DNA of 31,139 nucleotides, taken from positions 1-31,139 of the forward strand of contig SOJY01000063.1 in the NCBI GenBank assembly GCA_004376385.1, in the 5' to 3' direction. A program made the position numbers and the translations under genes. The notes under the pieces are model-generated. The model had not been told where the DNA came from. It was given only the letters and a program-made list of their open reading frames with translations, and did no database searches. Within the stretch, counting starts at the first letter, position 1, and every line of letters begins with the position of its first letter. Origin of the DNA: Candidatus Bathyarchaeum sp. (lineage in GTDB: Archaea; Thermoproteota; Bathyarchaeia; Bathyarchaeales; Bathyarchaeaceae). Below, piece after piece: positions 24,026 to 30,679 of this stretch.

Positions 24026-25063
24026 TTAGATGAACTTCTTTACTTTCAAGTATTCTGCGTTAAGGATGCCGCATCCAGCAGCTCCCCGTATGGTATTGTG
24101 CCCCAAAGCAATAAATTTCACCCCACCTAACACGGGGTCCTTTCGGATTCTACCAACTACGGTGCTCATGCCCTTGCCCTCCATTCTGTCCAATCTAGTT
24201 TGTGGACGATCCTTCTCCCATGTAACAATAACTGGTTTTTCTGGGGCTGAAGGAAGCTTTAGCTTTTGGGGTTCCCCAACAAAGTTTTCCATAGCCTCAG
24301 CTACAGCATTGGGTTCCGCCTTCTTCTTTGTCTCTACGAAGACGGCTTCCATGTGACCATCAATCGTTGAAACTCTGTGGCAACTGGATGAAACCTTAAA
24401 ATCTGCTGGTTTTGAAGCAGTGCCCAAAATCTTCTGGGTTTCAGTTTCCATCTTGTTCTCTTCTCCTCCGATGAAGGGGATAACATTATCCACTATATCC
24501 AAGGAGGCTACGCCTGGGTATCCAGCGCCCGAGATCGCCTGCATCGTAGACACTATGAGGCTGTTGATGCCAAACTCGTCAAAGATCGGCTTCAGGGGCA
24601 AAGTTAGGACTGTTGTGCTGCAGTTGGGGTTTGTTACGATGGCGCCGTCCCACTTCCTTTTTCTGCGCTGTTCCTCTATGAGGCTGACGTGGCTGCAGTT
24701 TATTTCAGGATTCAGCATGGGAACGTCAGGGTCCATTCTGTGAGCAGATGCGTTGCTAACCACAACGTATCCTGCAGAGGCGAAATCCTCTTCCACCTTT
24801 CCAGCCACAGCAGAAGGTAACGCCGAGAAAACAATGTCAACATCCTTAACTGCCCTCGAGTCAATATCTACGACTTCCATCTGCGCAACAGCTTCCGGAA
24901 TGGGCGTTGATTGCCGCCACCTTGACGCTTCATTGTATGTTCGTCCTTTGCTTCTTTCTGAGGCTGCAACAGTTGTAACCTCGAACCATGGGTGCCCATC
25001 TAGCAGTTGAACAAAGATTTGACCGACATTGCCTGTTGCTCCTAAAACAGCTGCTTTCAACAT
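24026..25063 (-). CDS. asd: Aspartate-semialdehyde dehydrogenase
   Basis: 345 aa, NADP-dependent reduction of aspartyl phosphate. Rossmann GATGNVGQIF near the N-terminus, catalytic Cys148 in TNPNCSTTV, the QAISGAGYPGV loop, and the catalytic His in SSCHRVSTIDGH. This is the archaeal/fungal-type Asd, not the enterobacterial form. It overlaps aspartokinase by 7 bp and precedes ADTH synthase by 14 bp. Product goes to aromatics and, through homoserine, to threonine and methionine. Confidence 0.93.
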   Translation of the reverse strand: MLKAAVLGATGNVGQIFVQLLDGHPWFEVTTVAASERSKGRTYNEASRWRQSTPIPEAVAQMEVVDIDSRAVKDVDIVFSALPSAVAGKVEEDFASAGYVVVSNASAHRMDPDVPMLNPEINCSHVSLIEEQRRKRKWDGAIVTNPNCSTTVLTLPLKPIFDEFGINSLIVSTMQAISGAGYPGVASLDIVDNVIPFIGGEENKMETETQKILGTASKPADFKVSSSCHRVSTIDGHMEAVFVETKKKAEPNAVAEAMENFVGEPQKLKLPSAPEKPVIVTWEKDRPQTRLDRMEGKGMSTVVGRIRKDPVLGGVKFIALGHNTIRGAAGCGILNAEYLKVKKFI

Positions 25064-26316
25064 TTTCTGTCATCTCGTAATGCGTTTCTAACCAAATTTA
25101 GGGCTTTTTCTCTTTCGTCCCATTTTACGAAGAGAAGAATGCTGGAAGTGATTGTCATAAGTCCAAAAATGTTAATGCAGTTTACCCTCAAAGCCTCGGA
25201 TATTCTTCCTGTGAGACCCGGCGTCTGTTCTAAGCCAACGCCCTTGATTTTGAGGAATGCTAATTGTTTCCTGACAGACATGGCCAAGGTCTCCTCGTGA
25301 TTCAGGATTACTTCATGCACTTTCTCTAGAAGCAATTTGGAATTAGAGTTCTCTGAAACGTAGAGAATCATTGAATCGTAGTTCAAGGATAATCCCAGCA
25401 GTTCCGCGTGGTTCTTCACTGTTTCAGCAAGCTCTTTTATAACCTGAGGACTTTCTGAAACCCCTTTGCCTACAACAGTAATCGACAGGGAAGGAGATGG
25501 ACTTGCAAGTTCTACATCCAAGTCGCTTGAGAGTGCTCCCTTGATCAACGTACCCTCCGCGTTTAGATCGCCGTGAATGTGCTTGATTACCCTAACTTTT
25601 ACTGACGCATCCTTGTATCGCAATGCTTTCCTGTGAATGAATTTTGTGCCCGAATCCGCTAATCCAACCAAAGTGCTCACATCAATCTCTGGAAGACGCT
25701 TAGGATTGTCTATTACCTTGGGGTCGGCTGACATGATTCCTTCAGCATCAGTAACTAGGATAAGTTCATCCGCTTCTAAAGCCTTCGCTAAGATAAAGGC
25801 AGTTGTATCACTTCCACCCCTCCCCAATGTGGTTACTCGATTGTCTTTGGTTCTGCCCACGAAACCCGCAATCACAGGGATAACGCCATCCTCAACAAGG
25901 GGAAGCACATTCTGTTTAGCCCGTTCGTAGCAAGTATCCAAAATTGGGTTTGCATCTGAGAACAAGTCATCAGTTATGATCGGCCATTCGGGGTCGTGTG
26001 GGTCCACGTAACGGGAGTTCACTCCCTGTGCTTTTAATGCGGCGGCGATGATTCTGATGCTGGTTCGTTCCCCCATGGCCAGAATCTCGTCTAAATCTTT
26101 CTTATGTAACCTACCATTAGAGCTGTTTTTGGCTGCGTGAAAGAGTGTATCCGTGGTTTTTCCCATAGCCGAAACGATCACGGCGATTTGGGTACCCTTC
26201 TTTGCTTCTTTAGCAACTGCCGTAACTGCCCTCAATATCCGTTCGTGGTCTGCGAGGCTTGAACCTCCAAATTTAACCACGATTCTTTTGCGGTTTTTTT
26301 CCTTATTTTGTTTCAT
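25057..26316 (-). CDS. lysC: Aspartokinase with tandem ACT domains
   Basis: 419 aa, phosphorylates aspartate. The kinase domain has VVKFGGSSL (about 13-21), VSAMGKTTD, MGERTS, TLGRGGSDTTA and VTDAEGIMSADP. Two ACT domains follow (from about residue 270: SITVVGKGV, then LAFLKIKGVGLEQTPGLTGRISEAL), which normally bind an amino-acid inhibitor. Given a separate aminoadipate lysine route, threonine or an aromatic amino acid is a more likely effector than lysine. An in-frame ATG at 26334 exists, but its codon overlaps the GGAGGG ribosome site for the ATG at 26316, so the latter is preferred. First gene of the 12-gene aromatic operon. Confidence 0.9.
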   Translation of the reverse strand: MKQNKEKNRKRIVVKFGGSSLADHERILRAVTAVAKEAKKGTQIAVIVSAMGKTTDTLFHAAKNSSNGRLHKKDLDEILAMGERTSIRIIAAALKAQGVNSRYVDPHDPEWPIITDDLFSDANPILDTCYERAKQNVLPLVEDGVIPVIAGFVGRTKDNRVTTLGRGGSDTTAFILAKALEADELILVTDAEGIMSADPKVIDNPKRLPEIDVSTLVGLADSGTKFIHRKALRYKDASVKVRVIKHIHGDLNAEGTLIKGALSSDLDVELASPSPSLSITVVGKGVSESPQVIKELAETVKNHAELLGLSLNYDSMILYVSENSNSKLLLEKVHEVILNHEETLAMSVRKQLAFLKIKGVGLEQTPGLTGRISEALRVNCINIFGLMTITSSILLFVKWDEREKALNLVRNALRDDRKC

Positions 26317-26335
26317 AACAACTAAACCCTCCATG

Positions 26336-26380
26336 AAGCCCAGAAAGCTAAGATGCGAATTTTTTTAGCTAGCTGGGCTT
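26336..26380 (-). promoter_or_regulatory. 45-bp interrupted dyad between TATA box and aspartokinase start
   Basis: AAGCCCAG (26336-26343) pairs with CTGGGCTT (26373-26380), and just inside them AGCTAA (26346-26351) pairs with TTAGCT (26365-26370): 14 base pairs with one 2x2 mismatch and a 13-nt centre. It ends next to the TATA box and abuts the translation start. It could be an operator or, if transcribed whole, a hairpin adjoining the GGAGGG ribosome site. A second palindrome, ATAGCT-AA-AGCTAT, lies at 26394-26407. Confidence 0.6.
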
Positions 26381-26390
26381 AATTATAAAA
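26381..26390 (-). promoter_or_regulatory. TATA box of the aspartokinase-aromatic operon
   Basis: TTTTATAATT on the minus strand predicts initiation near 26360, inside the dyad. It is the only strong TATA match upstream of the operon, whose later genes all overlap or nearly abut. Confidence 0.55.
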
Positions 26391-26493
26391 GAAATAGCTA
26401 AAGCTATAGAACATCGAAGAATTACTCGTTGAAGTCGTCGAGTGGCTATTCATATGCCCAGTTTCCTTTGCTTGACACAAGAAAAACCCTCTT

Positions 26494-26505
26494 CTTATAT
26501 AAAAA
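26494..26505 (+). promoter_or_regulatory. Strong TATA box before an 18-codon micro-ORF
   Basis: CTTATATAAAAA is the best TATA match in this gap and is centred about 24-25 bp before the ATG at 26523, the spacing for a leaderless transcript. It points away from the aspartokinase promoter and toward the SHMT 3' end. Confidence 0.5.
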
Positions 26506-26522
26506 ATTATCGTAGAGAAAAA

Positions 26523-26579
26523 ATGGAGGCAAAAGACGACTTCAAAGTACGCCTATGCCCATACTGCTTGAATGCTTAA
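26523..26579 (+). CDS. Possible 18-aa leaderless micro-ORF with CPYC motif
   Basis: Reads MEAKDDFKVRLCPYCLNA then TAA. The start sits exactly where transcription from the TATA box at 26494-26505 should begin. The stop interleaves with the convergent SHMT stop. CPYC is a zinc-ribbon or redox-type CxxC knuckle. It may be a genuine microprotein, the remnant of a longer zinc-ribbon gene cut off by the SHMT gene, or incidental to a small antisense RNA running into SHMT. No family assignment is possible at this length. Confidence 0.35.
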   Translation: MEAKDDFKVRLCPYCLNA

Positions 26580-27919
26580 ACATATTTCCTGAGGTGTTCT
26601 TTTGCTTCGTTGATACTTTGGAAACCGTATTTGATGTCCTTGAAGCTCTGCCTCAATTTGATGACATCCTTTCGTACTTCGGCGCGGGTCCTCTTGCCCT
26701 TCATGACATCCAAGATCAAAGAACACAGGCGCTCTATGTCATTTTCTTTGAAGCCTCTCCGAGTCACATCCTGAAAACCTATCCTGAGACCCGACGGGTC
26801 ACCATGGTTGTGCTGATTATCGTAAGGCAAAAGATTCTTGTTCAGAACAATGTGGGCATCCTCAAGACTAAACGCGAGCTTCTGTCCGCCACCATAATCT
26901 CGAACATCAACAGCAATCTGGTGGGAACGCGTAAAACCATTCTTTCTTCCCAAAACCTTCACGCCATTCTCGAACAGGTACTTGCCCGCTGTCTGAGCGT
27001 TCTTAATTGTCTGCTTAGCCAACTCTTTACCGTACAGTTTCAGCTCCAATGCGGCTAAACCCAAGGCAGGAAGCCGTCCAAGATGAGTGCTCGAGGCGCT
27101 CAACGGGAATACCGCATGCTGCACCTTCTTGATTGCCTTCTTCATCCGTTCGTCTTCACAATTCGCGAGGATAACTCCGCCTTGAGGTCCTGGAAAAGTT
27201 TTGTGAGTTGACGCAGTTATGAAATCCACGCCTTCTCCGAAGGGGTCCTGAAACTCTCCGCCGGCAATCAAGCCCAAGACATGCGCTGCGTCATAAACAA
27301 CGTAGGCACCCGTTTCCTTAGCAACTTCTGCCAGTTCCTTAACGGGGTGAGGAAACGGGAAAACGCTGCCTCCGAAAGTCACTATGCCCGGTCTAGCTGT
27401 GTCGATTATTGTAGCAGACTTTTCTGAGTCAATGTTCAGTTCGTCTATATCGTAAGCGTGATTAATGGTCTCCAACCCCAATACTCTACCGGCAAGACCA
27501 GAGTAGTCATGACTGATATGAGCCCCAGCACTAAGTGGCAAAACAACCATCCGGTTATTTTTTGTTGCCAAAGAGACGCCTTTGAAGGTGGCAAGATTCG
27601 CGTGGGTACCTGAGACAAGCCGCACGTCAGCCCAGTTACATCCGAACAGATTTTTCATCAAATCTGCTGCGTAATTCTCGATTTTTGTAATGTATTTCTG
27701 ACCTTGATAGTGCCTCGCTTTAACGTGGCCCGCAAGGTCATTTTCTCCTTCGGCGTACCTGGATTCCAAGTCCTGTGACAAGCTTAGTATTTCGTTCACT
27801 GCCGGAGATTTGAGTCCCTCACTTGCAATCAGATTTATGCACTCTTCTCCCCGGTATCGTTCATGGTCTTCGCTGGATTTAATTAACCCGAGAGCTAACT
27901 TCAAGAAGTCATCTTCCAT
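26576..27919 (-). CDS. glyA: Serine hydroxymethyltransferase
   Basis: 447 aa PLP enzyme interconverting serine and glycine with transfer of a one-carbon unit to a pterin (probably tetrahydromethanopterin in archaea). ECINLIASEG (26-35), YAEGENDLAGHVKARHYQGQ, Asp210 with His213 (VVYDAAHVLGL) and the Schiff-base Lys240 in STHKTFPGPQGG are present. It resembles the archaeal SHMT branch. The frame is open to an ATG at 27973, but the start at 27919 has GGGAGG (27930-27935) 10 nt upstream, and the TATA-like element at 27979-27991 predicts initiation downstream of 27973. Its neighbour across the small RHH gene, Fae-Hps, also uses a pterin one-carbon carrier. Confidence 0.92.
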   Translation of the reverse strand: MEDDFLKLALGLIKSSEDHERYRGEECINLIASEGLKSPAVNEILSLSQDLESRYAEGENDLAGHVKARHYQGQKYITKIENYAADLMKNLFGCNWADVRLVSGTHANLATFKGVSLATKNNRMVVLPLSAGAHISHDYSGLAGRVLGLETINHAYDIDELNIDSEKSATIIDTARPGIVTFGGSVFPFPHPVKELAEVAKETGAYVVYDAAHVLGLIAGGEFQDPFGEGVDFITASTHKTFPGPQGGVILANCEDERMKKAIKKVQHAVFPLSASSTHLGRLPALGLAALELKLYGKELAKQTIKNAQTAGKYLFENGVKVLGRKNGFTRSHQIAVDVRDYGGGQKLAFSLEDAHIVLNKNLLPYDNQHNHGDPSGLRIGFQDVTRRGFKENDIERLCSLILDVMKGKRTRAEVRKDVIKLRQSFKDIKYGFQSINEAKEHLRKYV

Positions 27920-27978
27920 CGCCCATTTTCCTCCCAAACAGTTCCTCAGGGCATTTTGTTGGTTTCTGAGCATTACGT

Positions 27979-27991
27979 CACTTATTTACAT
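27979..27991 (-). promoter_or_regulatory. Probable TATA box of glyA
   Basis: ATGTAAATAAGTG on the minus strand would start transcription near 27959, leaving a 40-nt leader with GGGAGG. GGTTTCTGAG at 27961-27970 (plus strand) resembles the motif repeated around the LysM-like gene, though one copy may be chance. Confidence 0.4.
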
Positions 27992-28092
27992 TTCTTCACA
28001 CGAAAAACCACAGCACCAGCTTGTAACTTCAAAGGGCTTCGGCTGACAGTTTCCTGTTAAGAAATGGATGTATCATAAGTCAATATTTTGAG

Positions 28093-28100
28093 TTCATAAA
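28093..28100 (+). promoter_or_regulatory. Probable TATA-like element of the small RHH gene
   Basis: TTCATAAA lies 48 bp upstream of the ATG at 28141. Initiation near 28124 would leave a leader of about 17 nt including GGTG at 28132-28135. Confidence 0.35.
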
Positions 28101-28140
28101 GCTTTTCTTTATTTTCAATATCGATCTAAGCGGTGTAACC

Positions 28141-28287
28141 ATGAGCAAACGGAAACTCCACTATGGAGTGCGCCTAACCGTGGATCAGTTGAAGTACCTG
28201 AAGACTGTTGGTAAGCCTTCAGAATGGATACGTCAAGCAGTAGATGAAAAGAAAAGACGTGAAGAGAAAGACCTCAGATCAAAATGA
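28141..28287 (+). CDS. Small ribbon-helix-helix-like DNA-binding protein
   Basis: 48 aa, very basic. An N-terminal strand (HYGVRLTVDQLKYLK) is followed by SEWIRQAVDEKKRREEK, the spacing of a minimal ribbon-helix-helix (CopG/Arc/MetJ) fold: one beta strand for major-groove contact, two helices, and the S/P-E-W-I-R-x-A capping typical of these domains. A GGTG ribosome site lies 5 nt before the ATG. It is divergent from glyA and sits upstream of the Fae-Hps gene, so it could regulate either. No toxin partner is adjacent: the next 341 bases hold no convincing gene. The call is by pattern, since the protein is short. Confidence 0.65.
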   Translation: MSKRKLHYGVRLTVDQLKYLKTVGKPSEWIRQAVDEKKRREEKDLRSK

Positions 28288-28544
28288 AACGAAGCTAGAC
28301 ACGCAAAACAGCAACAGATAAACTGAAGTTCGATCCTACGCGCGTCCAAACGGAAGCAAAATAAACAAGACGGTCACAATGCTTCTAGCTTTTCAGTCAC
28401 ATTCATTTATGTTGTAGCGTATTTGTCTAAATGGATTTGAAAGTTCTTAATCATCAACCACTATCAAATTCTTGATCAATAGATGGAAAGCCAACAGAAA
28501 TCTGTCGAAAAAATTCTTTCTGAAAAAGAGTTGTTTCAAAAAAA

Positions 28545-28582
28545 TGTCGGATTCATTACAGGTTCCAGTCTTTATTCCGACA
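28545..28582. promoter_or_regulatory. Inverted repeat TGTCGGA-N24-TCCGACA at the fae-hps promoter
   Basis: Perfect 7-bp arms at 28545-28551 and 28576-28582 are 31 bp apart centre to centre, about three helical turns, so bound proteins would share one DNA face. The right arm ends 2 bp before the TATA box. A related TGTCGGGAT overlaps the start codon at 28630. This looks like an operator; the HTH in the downstream protein and the small RHH protein are both candidate binders. Confidence 0.5.
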
Positions 28583-28584
28583 CA

Positions 28585-28593
28585 TTTTTATAG
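28585..28593 (+). promoter_or_regulatory. TATA box of the HTH-Fae-Hps gene
   Basis: TTTTTATAG predicts initiation near 28615, 14 nt before the GTG start at 28629. The leader would contain GAGGGTGAT (28617-28625), a strong match to the archaeal Shine-Dalgarno sequence. Confidence 0.6.
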
Positions 28594-28605
28594 GCGGTCG
28601 GCGAA

Positions 28606-28622
28606 ACCCTCTCTTTGAGGGT
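28606..28622 (+). promoter_or_regulatory. Short dyad overlapping the fae-hps ribosome site
   Basis: ACCCTC (28606-28611) and GAGGGT (28617-28622) are perfect arms around a 5-nt loop. The right arm is the ribosome-binding site. If transcription starts upstream of 28606 the hairpin would hide the site; if it starts near 28615 the dyad acts only as DNA, across the start point. Confidence 0.45.
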
Positions 28623-28628
28623 GATATT

Positions 28629-30077
28629 GTGTCGGGATATGACGGTAGAAAACCGGAAACAAAAGAAGAATTCATCGATTTACTGGTTACAGCCAAGAAA
28701 GAGGAAAGAAGAATAAGGAAATCTCGGGGTAGCAGGTCGACGAAACCGACAATAAAGGGTACGGCCGAAGTCATGGGGATTCACCGTGACACTTTGTATC
28801 AGTGGATGAGAGAATTTGATGTTGACTTTTCGGATGTTGATGAGAGGGAACTGCTTTTCGAAGAAGCCACGAAGCGCAAAGAAACCACATATCTGATTGG
28901 CGAGGCTTTGATGGGTGAAGGCACAGAGGTTGCCCATGTAGATTTGCTGATTGGCGACAAGGATGGTCCTGTTGGGCAAGCTTTTGCCAACGGTTTGTCG
29001 AACTTGTCTGCCGGTCACACTCCGCTTCTAGCAGTTATACGTCCGAATCTTCCACCCAAACCGCATACGCTTCTTGTGCCAAAGGTCACTGTGAAAAATA
29101 TGGAGCAGATAGGAAAGATTTTTGGTCCTGCTCAGGCAGCCGTAGCAAAGGCGGTTGCTGACTCTGTCGAAGAGGGGATTATTCCGGAGGACAAGGTTGA
29201 TGATTGGGTGATCATCTGCAGCGTCTTTATTCATCCGCAGGCTAAGGATTATCGCAGCATTTATCATTATAATTATGGAGCAACAAAACTGGCGTTGTCG
29301 AGGGCTTTGGAGAATTATCCTTCACTGAAGAAGATCATGTATGATAAAGACAGGGCGAAGCATCCGATAATGGGCTTCAAAGTGCCTAGATTGTGGAGAC
29401 CACCCTACCTGCAGGTAGCCCTTGATGTTCCCAACTTGGAAAGAGTCAAGAAAATCATAAACGAGCTGCCGGAGAGCGACAGAATCATACTGGAGGTTGG
29501 TACACCTCTGCTGAAGAAGTACGGCGTGAACGTCATCCGTGACTTGAGGAAGGTGGCTAAAGACATGTTCATCGTAGCTGACCTGAAGACGTTGGATGTC
29601 GGAAAAGTGGAGGTTGACTTAGCCTTTGAGGAAACAGCCGACGCAGTTGTAGTCGCTGGTTTAGCAACTCCAGAAACTATCGACAAATTCATCAAAGAAG
29701 CAAAACGGCTAGGAATCTACGCAATAATGGATTTGATGAACGTTGACGACCCCATCGGCAAACTTCGGTCACTCAAAAGATTGCCTGATGTTGCGATTCT
29801 ACATCGTGCCATAGATGCGGAGAAAACAGGCAAAACACGCTGGGATATAATCAAGGAGATGCGGCAGACATTCCAAGGCAAGAAGTTTTTGGTAGCAGTT
29901 GCAGGCGGCATAACTCCGGAGACAGCGCCTGAAGCGTTGGCAAATGGGGCAGACATCATCATTGTCGGACGATACATAACGCAATCCAAGGACGTAGAGC
30001 GGGCAACCAGAGAATTCTTGAAGAGCACAAAAGACATGGCACAGGACATAGACCTCTTCAGGGTACACGTAGAATAA
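28629..30077 (+). CDS. Formaldehyde-activating enzyme/hexulose-6-phosphate synthase fusion with N-terminal HTH-like domain
   Basis: 482 aa; archaeal Fae-Hps fusions are usually about 390-410 aa. Residues 87-255 are Fae (YLIGEALMGEGTEVAHVDLLIGDKDGPVG region, active-site His103), which couples formaldehyde to tetrahydromethanopterin. Residues 260-465 are the HPS barrel (LQVALDVPN, DLKTLDVG at 318-325, AVAGGITPETAPEAL), interconverting ribulose-5-phosphate plus formaldehyde and hexulose-6-phosphate. Residues 1-86 are extra: a charged helix (EEFIDLLVTAKKEERRIRK) and a helix-turn-helix-like segment (GTAEVMGIHRDTLYQWM, about 44-60). Fae normally begins with Met at YLIGEAL; here no Met lies nearby, and the GTG at 28629 has an excellent ribosome site, so the extension is real. 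In archaea without a pentose phosphate pathway this enzyme makes ribulose-5-phosphate in reverse and captures the formaldehyde. Confidence 0.9.
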   Translation: MSGYDGRKPETKEEFIDLLVTAKKEERRIRKSRGSRSTKPTIKGTAEVMGIHRDTLYQWMREFDVDFSDVDERELLFEEATKRKETTYLIGEALMGEGTEVAHVDLLIGDKDGPVGQAFANGLSNLSAGHTPLLAVIRPNLPPKPHTLLVPKVTVKNMEQIGKIFGPAQAAVAKAVADSVEEGIIPEDKVDDWVIICSVFIHPQAKDYRSIYHYNYGATKLALSRALENYPSLKKIMYDKDRAKHPIMGFKVPRLWRPPYLQVALDVPNLERVKKIINELPESDRIILEVGTPLLKKYGVNVIRDLRKVAKDMFIVADLKTLDVGKVEVDLAFEETADAVVVAGLATPETIDKFIKEAKRLGIYAIMDLMNVDDPIGKLRSLKRLPDVAILHRAIDAEKTGKTRWDIIKEMRQTFQGKKFLVAVAGGITPETAPEALANGADIIIVGRYITQSKDVERATREFLKSTKDMAQDIDLFRVHVE

Positions 30078-30085
30078 GAGAATAA

Positions 30086-30105
30086 ACTCCCTTTTCCCTT
30101 CTTTG
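30086..30105 (+). terminator. T-rich terminator after fae-hps
   Basis: Pyrimidine-rich tracts with repeated T-runs (CTCCCTTTTCCC and TTCTTTGTTTTAAC) directly follow the stop codon at 30077, before the convergent ridA gene. No strong hairpin; typical of archaeal T-tract termination. Confidence 0.4.
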
Positions 30106-30107
30106 TT

Positions 30108-30491
30108 TTAACTTGATTTTTTGGCTATCGCATCGATTTCTAGAAGCACTCCAGCCATTAGACCTGCCTGTACTGTAGTTCGTGCTGGCGGATTCTTCTC
30201 AAAGTATTTGCTGTAGACCTGATTAAAAGATTGAAAATCGCTAAAACTGCTAAGAAACACCGAGGTTTTCACGACATCATTTAATGTTAGGTTTATGCTT
30301 TCGAGGATATTCTTTAGGTTCTCTAGCACCTGAACTGTTTGCGCCTCAATTCCTCCATCAACAACTTTTGAGGTTTTCGTGTCAATAGGGATTTGACCAG
30401 AGACAAAAACGAAATCGCCGCTGATTACAGCCTGCGAGTAGGGACCTACTGGCTTGGGAGCATTTTCTGTGAAAACAATTTTTTTAGACAA
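30108..30491 (-). CDS. ridA: RidA family enamine/imine deaminase
   Basis: 127 aa YjgF/YER057c/UK114 protein. The active-site Arg104 in PPARTTVQ and Glu118 in LLEIDAIA identify the RidA subgroup, which hydrolyses reactive enamines such as 2-aminoacrylate released by PLP enzymes acting on serine or threonine. PKPVGPYSQAV and FVFVSGQIP are further family blocks. The start is a TTG at 30491 with GGTG close upstream; no in-frame ATG or GTG is better placed. Divergent from the OsmC gene with a 223-bp shared upstream region. Confidence 0.9.
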   Translation of the reverse strand: MSKKIVFTENAPKPVGPYSQAVISGDFVFVSGQIPIDTKTSKVVDGGIEAQTVQVLENLKNILESINLTLNDVVKTSVFLSSFSDFQSFNQVYSKYFEKNPPARTTVQAGLMAGVLLEIDAIAKKSS

Positions 30492-30517
30492 CTACACCAT
30501 GCCTCATTATGGTCTCG

Positions 30518-30531
30518 GTTAAAAGACAATA
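30518..30531 (-). promoter_or_regulatory. Probable TATA box of ridA
   Basis: AATAATATATTGTC on the minus strand predicts initiation about 8 nt before the TTG start at 30491. Confidence 0.45.
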
Positions 30532-30543
30532 TATTATTTGGGA

Positions 30544-30567
30544 AAACATTGGTATAGTACAATGTTT
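30544..30567. promoter_or_regulatory. 24-bp dyad AAACATTG-N8-CAATGTTT upstream of ridA
   Basis: Perfect 8-bp arms surround GTATAGTA, 13 bp upstream of the ridA TATA box and about 110 bp from that of the OsmC gene. The size and spacing suit a dimeric regulator. It is the strongest symmetric element in this gap. Confidence 0.5.
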
Positions 30568-30655
30568 CTGTAAGCAAAAATTAGGTAAATCAAGCTTCTT
30601 TAAGCTCAATCTTAAACCGAAGTTGACTAACCTTCAGCAGTCAAAGGCTCTTGTT

Positions 30656-30671
30656 AACAGGTAAACAGGTA
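30656..30671. promoter_or_regulatory. Tandem repeat AACAGGTA x2 at the OsmC promoter
   Basis: Two perfect, adjacent copies of AACAGGTA (30656-30663 and 30664-30671) abut the TATA-like TTAAATTT that follows, occupying the BRE position. Likely a regulator or TFB-contact site. Confidence 0.4.
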
Positions 30672-30679
30672 TTAAATTT
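30672..30679 (+). promoter_or_regulatory. Probable TATA box of the OsmC-like gene
   Basis: TTAAATTT lies about 40 bp before the ATG at 30715. The leader would be about 14 nt and contains AAGGTGAG, a strong ribosome site. Confidence 0.5.

Larger units (their letters stand above)
28288..28628 (+). other. 341-bp gene-free region upstream of HTH-Fae-Hps
   Basis: AT-rich spacer with no convincing gene; a 36-codon frame at 28483-28593 ends inside the TATA box and is not called. The distal 85 bp carry the promoter and the dyads described separately. The proximal 250 bp show only scattered T-rich runs after the RHH gene (about 28382-28425) that may serve as its terminator. Confidence 0.5.

Noticed and set aside
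25057..26316. Aspartokinase as the first step of diaminopimelate lysine synthesis
   Set aside because: No dap genes are present and a complete LysW-dependent aminoadipate route is in the same window.
26336..26380. Lysine or other known riboswitch upstream of aspartokinase
   Set aside because: The lysine riboswitch is far larger with five helices, and the predicted transcription start falls in the middle of this dyad. The simple stem does not match a known riboswitch.
28141..28287. Antitoxin of a toxin-antitoxin pair
   Set aside because: The RHH-like fold suggests it, but neither side carries a small toxin gene; the downstream 341 bp are non-coding and the upstream neighbour is glyA.
28483..28593. 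36-codon frame upstream of fae-hps
   Set aside because: It ends inside the fae-hps TATA box and overlaps the inverted repeat; no ribosome site and no recognisable protein pattern.
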